Assembly (NCBI GenBank): GCA_907165275.2
Contig: OU015655.1
Coordinates: 5,964,501-6,028,500, forward strand
Direction of reading: 5' to 3'
Length of the DNA: 64,000 nucleotides
Source: Zygaena filipendulae
Taxonomy: Eukaryota; Arthropoda; Insecta; Lepidoptera; Zygaenidae
The stretch's first letter is position 1. The number at the start of each line of letters is the position of its first letter. This document shows, piece after piece, positions 22,241 to 34,293 of this stretch. The position numbers were made by a program, and so were the translations under genes. The notes beneath the pieces were generated by a model. That model was given only the letters and a program-made list of their open reading frames with translations. It did no database searches and was not told where the DNA came from.

Positions 22241-25200
22241 ATGGCGACCACAGGCGTCGGTGTAACGGTAAGAGCACTATTTTATTAACATGCCAAATAG
22301 TCCTAATATTGGTACTAATAATGTATTATAGAGACATGCTGAGAAATAAATTAATATTACTGCTCTAGCGTGAACTTCACACAAATTCCATCGCGAACTA
22401 GGTAGGTAGCTACATAATATTTTAATGGTGCAAAATTATAAAATTACAGATAGGTATTTAACTATTCGCCGTTTGTTATTGTTTTAAACGCCAGCCCACA
22501 CTCTTTTGGCATGATTTCATATATTATGTCATTTAATCTATCTTAATCTAATATATATAAATATCACGTGTCACGTTGTTTGTCCGCGATGGACTCCGAA
22601 ACTACTGAACGGATTTTGATAAAATTTTGCAACCATTTATAATATGGTCCAACTTAAATGATGGGATAGTTTTTATCCCGGAATTCCCTCGGGAACTGAA
22701 GGACACAGAGTAATTTTTTTCCCGAAACCTCCGCGGGAACTCCGAAATTACCGCGGATGAAATCGCGGGGACAGCTAGTCTAATATATATAAATCACGTG
22801 TCACGTTGTTTGTCCGCGATGGACTCCGAAACTACTGAACGGATTTTGATAAAATTTTGCAACCATTTATAATATGGTCCAACTTAAAAGATAGGATAGT
22901 TTTTATCCCGGAATTCCCGCGGGAACTGAAGGACATAGAGTACTTTTTCCCGCAACCTCCGCGGGAACTCGGAAATTACCGCGGATGAAATCGCGGGGGA
23001 CAGCTGCTAGTCTTAATATATATAAATCACGTGTCACGTTGTTTGTCCGCGATGGACTCCGAAACTACTGAACGGATTTTGATAAAATTTTGTAACCATT
23101 CATAAAATGGTCCAACTTAAAAGATAGGATAGTTCTTATCCCGGAATTCCTGCAGGAACTCCGAAATTACCGCAGGAACTCCGAAATTACCGCGGATGAA
23201 ATCGCGGGGGACAGCTAGTATAATTATATAAATCACGTGTCACGTTGTTTGTCCGCGATGGACTCCGAAACTACTGAATCGATTGTGATGAAATTTGGTC
23301 ACTACGTTGTATTTGGCCCAACTTAAAAGATAGGATAGTTTTTATCCCGAAACTCCCGCGGGAACTCTGGGATAAAATCGAGGAACCAATGCGAGGAACA
23401 ACTAATCACCGTACTGTCAGTGCAGGGGTACAAAGAAAGCCGTAGAGTAACTACTTTTTCCCGGAATTCCCGCGGGAACTCCGAAATTACCGCGAATGAA
23501 ATCGCGGGGGACAGCTAGTTAAGTATAAAAATCAATGCCGTGGTGGGTTAGTAACGTAATATTACGTTTCTGTCTGGCCCCAGGAGCACGTCATTCGTAG
23601 ATCGCGATATTACGGGGATAGCGGTGAAAGGGTTAATATTATCTAACTTGTCCTTTATATGTTATAGGTATTTTTTGTTTTTTTTATCCACATCACAACA
23701 CACGGATCTACTTGATCCCACAGTAAGCTATTATTAGCTTGTGTCGTGGAAATCGAGCAAACGCGATATATACTACATAGAATTTTACACATATATATAT
23801 ATATATATACCACATAGAAATTGATTAGCGGGTAGGCATGGTGACCTCTGCGCCAAACGAGTCGTCGATTAAAAATTTCTTTTACAATTATGCAAAAAAA
23901 TCCCTATGAGTTAGGTATTACATTTTATGGAGAACAAACATCATAATTCTTAAGGATATAAATGCAAATGTGAGTTCATTTGTTTGTTTGATACGCTTTC
24001 ACGCTTTAACTACTCAACCGAGCATCATTTAACTTTGCATACCTACACGTTAGGGGAACAAAGAATGACACTGAAACAGCGGGAAACAGCTAGTGCCTAC
24101 CTACATGAGTATATGATAAATACAGCTGTGAAAACAGAAGATTTGCAAATATGTAGCTTTGGCCCGTACAACCCTTGAGGCATAAGAAGTAGTTGGTTTG
24201 CGTACGTAGCTATTTGTTGCAGTGGTGGCAGTGGCTGGTCCAGACAAACGATATCAAGCAGCTGTGGCAGGCGCAGCCAACATACTTGATATCGCAAACC
24301 GCTTACATTTTCGCTGGCCTGCTAACACTCGTACATGGTAGGTAGGTAAGAAGAGACAAAGGTCGGTTTGAAAATGAACGTAGGTATTTAAAAAAATATA
24401 CAGGGCGACCCACGGATATGCTACATGGAGGGAAAGTACCTTGAATATTGTAGATGGAACATTTTATTGAAAGAAGACATTATTTGAATTTAAAGAACAA
24501 ATTAGACTGCATTCATAGATATTTAAAAAAATTAGATGATGGACCGGGAATCGAACCTGTGACATGAGAAAAAGTATCACCTTGTAGCTTTATCATACCG
24601 ATCGAAAGGCTTCATCATATGGATTATTTTTTGCTAAATAACATAGTGTCAAAAATAAAAGGAAGACCATGAATTTTAACATTTTTAATACAAATTTTCG
24701 GTTGTCCTTACGGCAATGTCAGCTTTTCATTTTTATGAACAAAATTTCACATACGTGTACATTTTTATGAACAAAATTTCACATACGTGTACATTTTTAT
24801 GAACAAAATTTCACTTTGCGTGTAATGTGGTTCTATGCCTAATAATTATATACACATGTATAAGTACGTATACAAATACTTAGTACGACAAAAATGTTGT
24901 CATAGGCAAAAAAGAAATATCTCATTTTTAAGTGTTTACCTGATGATATGATTTTTTTCTTCAGCGTTCAAAAAAGGTGGCAGATGGCCCTACCTATGGT
25001 TTGGGACTGTCCTACATGGTATCTACGCTGATAACTTCTGGCATTTTGTGCTGCCTGAATACGACAACTTCTGGCACTCACAGACTTCCGTCATATTCCT
25101 TGGTGCCAGGTTACCGCTTCACGTCATCTTGATATGTAAGGCTACAAAAATACCTACTAATACACTATACCTACCATAGGGGGACATGAGTGGTTTTTTT

Positions 25201-28200
25201 GTCATGGTCAAATCATGCGTAAAGCTTGTGGCGCCAGAGGTAAGTTAAGGCTGCCAAAACATGCCGGTGAAAGGGTTAATTAAGGTAGATACATTTTCTC
25301 AGCCTTCAACTATTTCCGTACAACAAAATCACGTCGATTCCTTGCTTGCTTGCTTGGTGAAAGAAGGCAAACAGAAAAAAAAAAAACTAGTATACCTACT
25401 TAATCTAGATTATAGGACACTTTTATAGTAGGTATAGATTATACTAGCTGTTCCCCAGGGTTTCACCCACGTTAATTAAGGAGTTCCTATATCTATAAAA
25501 TGTCTACCAAAATGAACTGTTTTTTTCAGATCCAGCCTTTATTTATCACGCCGCATACGCGGTGTCAAAATTGAACCTTCCGAGATATGCGGAACCTTTT
25601 GCGGTAGGCTTGGTCACGGTACTAATCGACATACCCTACGACATAGTGGGCGTAAAGTTCATACATTGGACGTGGCATGACACCGACCCAAATATATTTG
25701 ACCGCCATTACTGGGTGCCTTGGAACTCATATTACTTCCACGCGACTTTCACAGCAAGTTTCGTTTACTTCTTCCATGCCATCCGAAATTGGTTCGCGCC
25801 GAAGGTCGCGCAATGGGATGCTGCTGGGTAAGTACTTTTGGAGGAACTTTATTTATACCTAGTAGATATTGGAGTTAGATAAATAATGTATTCAAGTACC
25901 TATCAAGTTACTTCTGGTTTCTTAGGAATAAATTAAAATAAAATATAAAGTAAATAATGTGAAAAGCGTAGTATAAGTAGGTAAATATATCTTTTCTTTT
26001 CCAACACGAGACAACTTTAAAAAATATTTTTTAAATCTAACAAACATTAGATGGCATGCAAAGCTAATTTATCGTTTTAATACGATACCTACATGCGTAG
26101 GTAACTAAACATTTTACATTATATACATATATATATACATCTAGTAAAACAGAGTGAAGAAACTTTTCCTTTAGTTTCCCCTAAATAGGCTTGTTTTCGG
26201 GGTATAAAAATCAAAATTCTATTTAAAAAATACTAAATTATTGAAAAAATACTAAGATATAACGCATTAAAGTTTAGGAGTGGGGGCTCTTGACGTCATA
26301 ACGTGCTATAAACTGTAGCAAGGCGTGACGTCAAGCCACATGTATCTCCATTAATTTTGATTGCGTAAAAAATTAATAAATATACGTGCCCAATATTTTT
26401 TGTTAATCTACAAGATGGACTAAAAATTAAAATTTGGTTGACAAGGTCGGAAGTTTTGAATGTTTTTCAGCATTTTTTTTTTATTTGTCCATTTTTTGTT
26501 TGTACAGGAAAGCAGTCGAGATGAAGTCCCTGCTCGCCGCGACATTGCTCGGCATGCCGGGTGGCGTCTTGCTCTTCGTGCCGATTTACCATCCTCTTCA
26601 CGACATGTACCAAATTCACTCTGAAGTCACTACCTTCCTATTGTTATCGATCTTTTCGGTGTTCGTGCTTTTCGGCTTGGCGAGCGATCGAAAGAAAACG
26701 AAAGAACGGTACATTGACTTATCAACCTACAATATTATCTAATAATAATAAATGAGCTTCGTCACTTTTTCTCCCTACATAAAGCCAGAAAGATTAAATT
26801 TAACAGAAGGCTTCCTTCTAGTGTTAAGCAACCACTTAGAAAAGATTTTTGGAAATTCAACCCCATACGACTCTCTCTCACTCTAACTCAAAACCTATTG
26901 ATGTTTTCCTAGAACGACGCGATATACGTTCGCGCCAAAAGATGTAGGAAGAAGTCACGTGATCTCTAGTTATACACTTTCGTCCCTAAACTAAGTAATT
27001 TTGAAGTTAAGAGTTTTGAATACCGGTAATCTATCGGTGTTTTAAATTTCAAATAAAGAAGCACTTATTTCTATAGATACCAGTAGGATTTGTCTGCAGA
27101 ATTTAAAGCTTAAAGTCGACCCATTTTCTCAATTAGGCTGACAACGATAGACTACGCGATGATCGTCCAGCTGGCTCTCCATTACATCACGTACTGGGTG
27201 TTCGTGGTCTTCTTCAATCCGGAGCAGGAGTGGTCCCATGGCCTGCACGAGCCGGTGGGGCCGTGTAACGAAATGGCAAAACTCGTCACGCCTTTTGGTC
27301 AGGTTAGTGATTCGTTTTAAGACCTTGCCCACCGGTTTCAGTGACAAGTGGGACAAGCACAATGATATATACACACCGGCAGAATTAGCGGAACATAAAA
27401 AGGCAGAGTATAGAAATAATTACGTATATATATTAAAACAAATTATTATCAGGCATGAAGTAATAAACTAATATACATCTTTTAACATCGACTTTAAGAA
27501 GTTTTTAGTTAAATTTTATTAAAAATTATCAAAATTAAAAAAAATAAAAAAAATCTGTAGTTTGTGAGAACACAGACAATGTTGCAAATAAAAGTTAAAT
27601 CACGAAGGGGAAACACACGTTATTAATCGTTCATTTATTTAGTGTTAAAATCACAGTAATCTTTAATTTACAACATTATTTGTGTGCCCACAAATTAGAG
27701 AAAAAGTGTTTTTTTATTATTATTTTAAATAAAATTTAATAATTTTATTACAAACTTTTAAAGTGTTAAAAGATGTATATTAATTTATTACTTCACGTCT
27801 AATTATTATTTGTTTTAATATATATACGTAACTATTTCTATACTCTGCCTTTTTATGTTCCGCTAATTCTGCCGGTGTGTATATACAAGTTGTATTAATT
27901 ATTTGCCGAACAAAATATCTCGCAAAGGTCTCTTGCATATTAACTATATTGATCTGAACCAATTTTCTGAAGTAAAACTCCTTGGGTTTAACCGATTGGC
28001 CTTGACCGATTTTTATGATTTTTTTTGTGTAAGTAGATAGATATATTTGGTAAGGCTGAAAATAGGTCGTTGGCTATTTTTTATACCCCTAGGGCCTAGA
28101 TGATAAGGATAGCCCTCTACATATTTTTTTTATTTTGTGGACAAGGGGCACAGCTAATATAATATCTATTAAATTCAAAATTAATATTAACGATATTGCA

Positions 28201-28892
28201 TTCCAGACTCTAAAGAAACGCAAATATTTTTGCCCTGACGACTACGATGAGGGGTATTTCGATTTCCACTGCGTCAACGGTCAGAAACCTCAAAATGGTG
28301 CACAGTGGTACGTCATATGCGGGACGCCATTTGAGTAAGTATCACTATGCAAACTTACAATCATAAAATTTTGTCGGCACGGTAGAATGAGTACTGAGTA
28401 CCTACGTACGTACCTACAACGGATGGCACACAATAATATCTAAGTATTACCTAGTTCATTTTTTAATCTATATAAAAAAGTTATATAAATTGATTTTGTT
28501 GTGTGATTCTGTATCGGACAATACCTACGGATAGGTTCTCAGTGGTATGTATGTATGTAATATATTTATTCACAAAAGGTTTTCACACTTTCATTTAGAC
28601 CATGCTCCGCAAAACTGTTTTATACGTGCGTACAATAACGTATGAAACTTCAAATGTTCTTGGATCATTTGCGAAATTCTGAAATTGTTACGCTGTTATT
28701 CTGTAATTCGGTATTCGCTGCTGTCATTCGGTAATTAAGTAATGTAATAGGTACTTTATTCGTTTCAGAAACCGTGTTGAATACATAACAGTACTGTCTA
28801 CGATATTGATACTGGCATATGGCGTGTTCTACTGTATTTATTTTAAAACCGCAGAAGTAGTAAAGTCTCCAAATAAACAAAAAACCAAATAA
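22241..28892 (+). CDS. Uncharacterised His-rich multi-pass membrane protein (complete, 8 exons)
   Basis: Exons are 22241-22267, 24223-24337, 24965-25135, 25530-25827, 26508-26708, 27137-27302, 28207-28334 and 28769-28892 (TAA). Phases agree throughout and give 409 aa. About 8-9 hydrophobic spans are visible: ~30-47, 56-74, 89-115, 127-147, 172-190, 210-231, 243-261, 273-297 and 373-393. Polar residues sit next to or inside them in a pattern that looks constrained: H65, D70, H74 and H85; HWTWHDTDPN at 150-159, then H164, H175 and H187; and IYHPLHDMYQIH around 230-241. A loop at ~298-370 has four Cys (314, 335, 348, 364), perhaps disulfide-bonded outside the cytosol. I do not recognise a function. 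It may belong to a nematode/arthropod family catalogued only as a domain of unknown function (DUF7802 from memory, unverified). The 9-residue first exon is the least certain part: ATG, good donor, phase 0. Intron 6 contains a long-TIR element at 27368-27883. Confidence 0.82.
22547..23518 (+). mobile_element. Head-to-tail array of four Helitron-like elements
   Basis: Units are 22547-22778, 22779-23010, 23011-23218 and 23219-23518. Each of the first three begins TCTWAATATATATAAATMAC or very close to it, and each ends in a GCGGATGAAATCGCGG-type hairpin then GACAGCTAG. At the first two junctions CTAG is followed immediately by TC, the canonical ends of Helitrons, with no spacer. Unit 4 carries an extra 3' half. 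The array is in intron 1 of the membrane-protein gene. Confidence 0.8.
23688..23871 (-). mobile_element. tRNA-derived SINE with (TA)n
   Basis: It carries the SINE body (ACACGGATCTACTTGATCCC, TTAGCTTGTGTCGTGGAA), an AT dinucleotide run at about 23790-23812, and the A-box part of the head. The B-box part is missing. Confidence 0.65.
24731..24816 (+). repeat. 32-bp tandem repeat, ~2.7 copies
   Basis: TTTTTATGAACAAAATTTCA followed by CATACGTGTACA repeats directly, in intron 2 of the membrane-protein gene. Confidence 0.85.
26196..26445 (+). mobile_element. MITE, CRE-bearing family
   Basis: It carries AAAAATCAAAATTCTATTTA, CTTGACGTCATAACG, CGTGACGTCAAG and the right end CTACAAGATGGACTAAAAATT. It sits in intron 4 of the membrane-protein gene, ~60 bp before exon 5. 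Confidence 0.8.
27368..27883. mobile_element. Long-TIR MITE, copy 2 (516 bp)
   Basis: The ends are TATACACACCGGCAGAATTA and its inverse, with long inverted arms like copy 1 at 18911-19457. It is inserted in intron 6 of the membrane-protein gene. The difference between copies is mainly short internal indels. Confidence 0.85.
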
Positions 28893-29842
28893 ATTATGGA
28901 TATCTACGGCATACAGAGTAAGTAAGGTACCGTCAGTACGAAAAGAAGTCGGTTAAAAATACCTTTACTTCGTTGAGTCACATTGTGGCTGGCAGCTATA
29001 TGTATGTATGTAATTAATTAAATTTTTTCTGTGTCTAAGTAATTGCATTTTTTTTCCTAGCCCTTGAGTTATTCTTACAGGAGTGGAACCACTTTTTGTG
29101 CGCCTTAACGAAAGTTCGTTGATCTCGATCTTAAGTAATTTGCTGGAGTCTGGAGAGGTCTCCAATAAGGACGTCACACACGTACCTAACGCAGTAATAA
29201 TAATTATTATTTTAATATTATTCTATATGCGAATGTGTTTGTTGTTTGTTACGATTTCACGGTTTGACTATACTCAACTGATCATGATCATCATGAAATT
29301 TTGCAATACACGTTCTCAGGGGTAGGTACAGAAAAGGTCTGGGGCTGCAGTCTCAGCATACTCAACGATCGATGTGATCTCCTGTCGATCGTTAAGTTTA
29401 GCGAAAAAAATCGCTTGCCGTATCGAGATTATCGTAAAATGCAAGTCTCGATACTGTAAATGTTATTAAGTTTTTCTGCGTACGTTATAAATATAAACCG
29501 TTAATTTGACAGCTGTGTTCGATAGGTACTAGATCGAAATAAATAATATCTAAAGCGTAGAGACTATACGAAAAATCAAAACCGAAAACGATCGATAAAC
29601 AGTCGTTTAGAATGTCGAGAGTCGAGACTGCAGGCACTGGGCATATCATATTTTTATCCCGCAATATTCGCGAGAACTCCGAAGTTACCGCGGATGAAAC
29701 CGCGGGTAACACAGATAGTACCTATTCTATAGTCTCTTTGCTCTGGTTATTGACGGGTGAAAGCTATAGGTGAGTCCCCATAATTAAAGAAGTAGAAGGA
29801 GAAATTTTTATTACTGAGAAACATTGTCATTAGCAGAATGCA
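28893..29842. other. Spacer 3' of the membrane-protein gene
   Basis: AATAAA overlaps the stop codon (about 28888-28893). No better poly(A) signal is obvious nearby. A Helitron-like 3' end lies at about 29655-29715. No gene is supported. Confidence 0.4.
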
Positions 29843-30180
29843 GGGCATGATGACAAGGTATAAAAATGAAAATTCTATTTAGTCTGTCAGTTAGATAGTA
29901 AAAAATAAGACACGTATTTTTTGCTTTTTTGAATTATTGAAAAATACTTAGATAAGACGCATTAAAGTTTAGGAGTAGGTCGCGACGTCATAACTATAAG
30001 TATAAAGTGCACCTAGGTGTGACGTCACACGGAATTTCAACTCAATGTATCGCCGTTTTCTATTTATTGCCGCCGTTTTTTTGATTAGGTAGGTACGTAA
30101 AAAAGGAAAAAAATACGAGTCCAATATTTTTTATTAATCTACAAGACGGACTAAAAATTTAAATTTAGTTATCATGCCCA
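29843..30180. mobile_element. MITE, CRE-bearing family, complete copy
   Basis: This is the best-preserved copy. It begins GGGCATGATGACAAGG and ends with the inverse (TTATCATGCCC). It has AGTCTGTCAGTTAGATAG on the left, CTACAAGACGGACTAAAAAT on the right, and CGACGTCATAAC and GTGACGTCACAC in the middle. It is ~338 bp and non-coding. Confidence 0.9.
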
Positions 30181-30983
30181 ATTATTTTTAAATTTCAAAT
30201 CTCAGAATATTTATTTTTTAAATAATTTATTAAAAAAGAAGAAGAATGTCATCTCTAAATAATAACCATGGAGTACGGACTACCTGATCCACCTAATCCA
30301 ACATTTATGGCGTGACATTGCATTGGGACAATCATCGTCAGAACGAACGGTGGAGTAGAGGAAAATGTAATCACAGGTGAAGCCGTTGAATTACAAATTG
30401 GAAGCCGAAAGGCCTACTAAGTACCTACTGAAGATAGTAAAAATCAATATTGTAAACCAAATTGTAATAATTATAGGGTACTTTAATCACTTTAATGATA
30501 TGTCCGTTTATACATCACAATATAGGCAGGAATTTAAGTAACATCCCTTACTAGTTATCCTCGTAAAAATTCACAATTAGTAGTTTCAACCATATAACAG
30601 ACAACGAACAAAAACTATAGGTAGACAATAAATTGCCCATAGAGAATTTCGGAATTATCACGTAGTTCCAACTATGAGTTATTATATACAGGATGTTATA
30701 AAAAGGTGTAGTCACTTGTGTTTAATACTTTCTTGTAATCGTATACAATATTTCATTACTGATTAAAAAATATTTAATGACTAACTTCTGCAGCAAAATA
30801 AGAAAAAAATACTAGCGAGGTCATTAACTCGTTAATGGTAACGAGTTAAATAGAAATAAATCGCTATTCACTCGGTGTCTAAGCTTCAAATATGACATCA
30901 CCTTTCTATAAGAACCCGTTAGGTTTAGCCAACTGTTAAAATTAGAAAAGAAGTACTGACCAATATGAAGTGCTAAATAATAA

Positions 30984-31268
30984 TGGACACGGTGACAAGG
31001 TATAAAAATCAAAATTCTATTAAGTCCGTCAGTTAGATAGTAAAAAAATAATAGACACGTATTTTTGCTTATTTGAATTATTGCAAAATTCTTAGATAAA
31101 ACGCATTAAAGTTTAGGAGTGGGAGGTCGCGACGTCATAACTAAGTATAAAGTGTACCTAGGTGTAACGTCACATGGAATTTCAACTCAATGTATCGCCG
31201 TTATTTTTTGATCACGCAAAAAAAGGAAAAATACGTGTCCAATATTTTTTATTAATTCAACATGCCCA
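30984..31268. mobile_element. MITE, CRE-bearing family
   Basis: The left end is GACACGGTGACAAGGTATAA and the right end is AACATGCCC. Inner words are CGACGTCATAAC and TAACGTCACATGG. Most of the right TIR is deleted. Confidence 0.85.
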
Positions 31269-34200
31269 TTACTCGTTATCAACAAATGAAAAGAATGTCC
31301 CAATTTCTGTTTCCTTTATCTGACATTTTCAGACAAAGCTAGGAAGAATAGGTTCGCAAATAAAAATAATAATTTAGAAATTAACAAACGTCATTTGGTT
31401 TGTTCCTGTTTGTTGTTTGTTAATATCATGACAAATTGTAAATAATAATAATAATTAAAATTAGCTCTTACATTATCATAATTTATAAATAAAATACAAA
31501 TGCGCAACAGTAATGAATATTATTTAATATAATTACTGGAACTCTATCCATTAGTAGTTTCATATTGATTTCACCCTTTTTGATTATTTGATATTTATAA
31601 GTAGGTATACACACAATGAACGAAAAATACAACACATTTTAAGATCTCTTAAATCACATTTCCACTTAACATTAAATAATTTTATGGATTCGTGCACACA
31701 ATAACACATCACTTATTGTCTATTAATATTTCATCTATGTTATGTTATGTACGGTATACCTATTTAAGAATGAAAATAATTAGTAAGTTCTGCTAGTTAT
31801 ATGCCTGTATAACTAAAACATAGGTTATTTAATTATTTATCTATCTTCACGGCGATGGTTCACATTGAAAGTGGGCTATGAGACATTTTTTGAAGAATAG
31901 ACTACCAGTCAACTAATATTATGGTTAGAAACGGTTTTCGGTTTTTTAGTTGTAAGGCATCGAAGCTCTGAGTACTGAGGAAGCGTATGGATAAATTAAA
32001 AACGATAACACTTTAAGCTACTCTGATATCAGTTAGTCAGTGGCGCGTTATGTTATTGTTAACGAGGGACATATTCAACTGTCAATAATAATTAATTCAT
32101 GCTTTCATGTAATTAATAAAAATATAAATAGGTAGGTACATGAAAATAACACGTATTATGATTTGTCGGCGCGTCGACACCATTACAAAATAAAGCGGCA
32201 TTAAGTTTCTTAACCATAGATAATATTTGTCAGCAAGTCTGCAACTTGCGCATCTAGTTTTCATTGGATTATTTAGTCAAAAAAGTTACGTTGTTTCCTT
32301 TAGATATTTGGGACGAGGATCGAATTTTAATACCATGATTCAATATGTTCCTCATTTAACCTTACACCCTGTATAATGCAATTAACCCACATAACTACAA
32401 TAGAACCCCGAGTAGGAACCTATCGATTTTAATTATTTGTAGTTGTTATAAACCAACTGATTTCAATTATTTAAAACCATAATTTAAAGGTTTAAAACCC
32501 CAATCATGGACGAAAACGTTTTTAAACGAAATCAATAGTTTTCTAACGGACCTATTAGTTGCGTTTAAAATCATCAATAATTTTAATAGTGTGAAGGTAC
32601 CTACTAATATATAACAGTTAACGTTAGTTCTAAACCAGTTCACATTAAAATTCATTGTAACCCAGCGCTGCACTCAATGAAAACATTCATTCATTAATCC
32701 ATGTGAAACAGTAGGTAAGAAACATAGTTTTATAGACAGTAAAAATAAATAATCAATGAAATCGACTATAATTATAACTGATTATAGTTTTAATAATAAT
32801 TATTATTTGTATAGAGATAGCGTCGATTTTGCTGACCTAGATAACAAAACGGGCCCTACAGATGATGTACGACCAACGTCTACATTTTGATAGATTTAGG
32901 TTCTGTGAGAAAAACAATGAGATCCACTGGATACACTTTTCTACTACTATTCTTTAGCTCTACAGGTTGGGGGGAAAAGATTGGTCACTGGTGGAATAGT
33001 AACCTTAAATTTATTGGAGTGCCCGCCCTTTTCCTCCTTCTGAATAGGTATAGGTACAGTTTAACAGCATACATAAATATACAAAGCTGCGACGGTTGCC
33101 TTTCCAAAATAATCCTAATCCTATTTTTCACATCTTTGTGCGCAAAAGGAAATAACTATAATAGTATCATAGGTACCTAAAAAGAATCAAAATCACAACC
33201 GAAAATGTAAGTTATTAATCTACTAAATAAATATTAGGTATAATTATTATAAATAAAATTGATTAGGTAGGAACCCTTCTCAAATTCTTGTGTACCTACT
33301 ACCTACATATGTATTTATATTTTCGGTAGGAGATACGAGCAATTATTTTTTTATTGCTTAATCTAGTTTATTTTTAAATATTTTTTTATTTATTACAAGT
33401 AGAATAAGACGAGCACACGAAAAATAAATAAAATAAAATTCAAATTATTTCTAGTATCATGATCACCTTTATCTTCAAAACTTCCTGACCCACTGGTGTT
33501 TGATACTTTTATACACACCATAAAACACGCTGTATTAATACACCGAGGTAAGTACCCACTATAGTCTGACTGTGGAACTACAATAGGTACACTATGTGAT
33601 AATCATAGAATAAACATCAACTGTTCATTTTTATTATCTACCTAATACATAAATTAGTTACCTACTCGTTTCTGCACTGCAATATTTGATTTTATGATAA
33701 GATTAACAACATTCATATAACTGTCTATAAGTAGATATTGAAACACTTTACAAGTAGGTGGAAACGCATCCTGTTTCCTATTAGCGGTGTAATTTTTTTT
33801 TTATTAATGCGTTTCGTTGCAGCATGAATTTTTAACATCAGGGAAAGGAAGTAATTTTAAATAAATTTGGAAGTCAATCATAATATTTAAAAATATCGCG
33901 AAATATAATTAAGTATGTTAATGCGTTTCATAAGAGTTAGTACCTTGAAAGACAGGTCAATCGATCGCTAGATATTAACAGAAATGTCGAAGATTACAGA
34001 TAACAGAAAATGAACTCGGTTCTGGTATATATCTCATTTCTTTGGCTGTAAGTATATAAAACAATTATTATTATTTTATTAAAAACAAAAAATACGATAA
34101 AAACAATTATAAATATGAACAAAGAATCGACGGTAAATGTAATAAATACGTATATAAAGGATAGCATTTAAAGCGATCGGATTGAGAGAGACGCGAAGGC

Positions 34201-34293
34201 TTGAAGGTCGAGGGCTCGTTAGCCTAACTTCTGAATAGGAACTGAAAACTACACAACAATGATCGTTCATTAAATAACACTTGAATAGCTTAT
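31269..34293. other. Intergenic AT-rich spacer
   Basis: No gene is supported. A 97-codon frame at 32887-33180 is mildly hydrophobic but has no recognisable motif. A possible poly(A) signal for acetyl-CoA synthetase (AATAAA on the minus strand) lies at 34075-34080, ~214 bp after its stop. Confidence 0.4.

Noticed and set aside
24537..24605. tRNA-like segment with a perfect B box (minus strand GGTTCGATTCC)
   Set aside because: No acceptable A box or acceptor-stem pairing was found; probably a decayed SINE or chance.
32887..33180. 97-codon plus-strand frame with hydrophobic stretches
   Set aside because: No family motif, no splice context, low-complexity AT-rich codons; chance frame.
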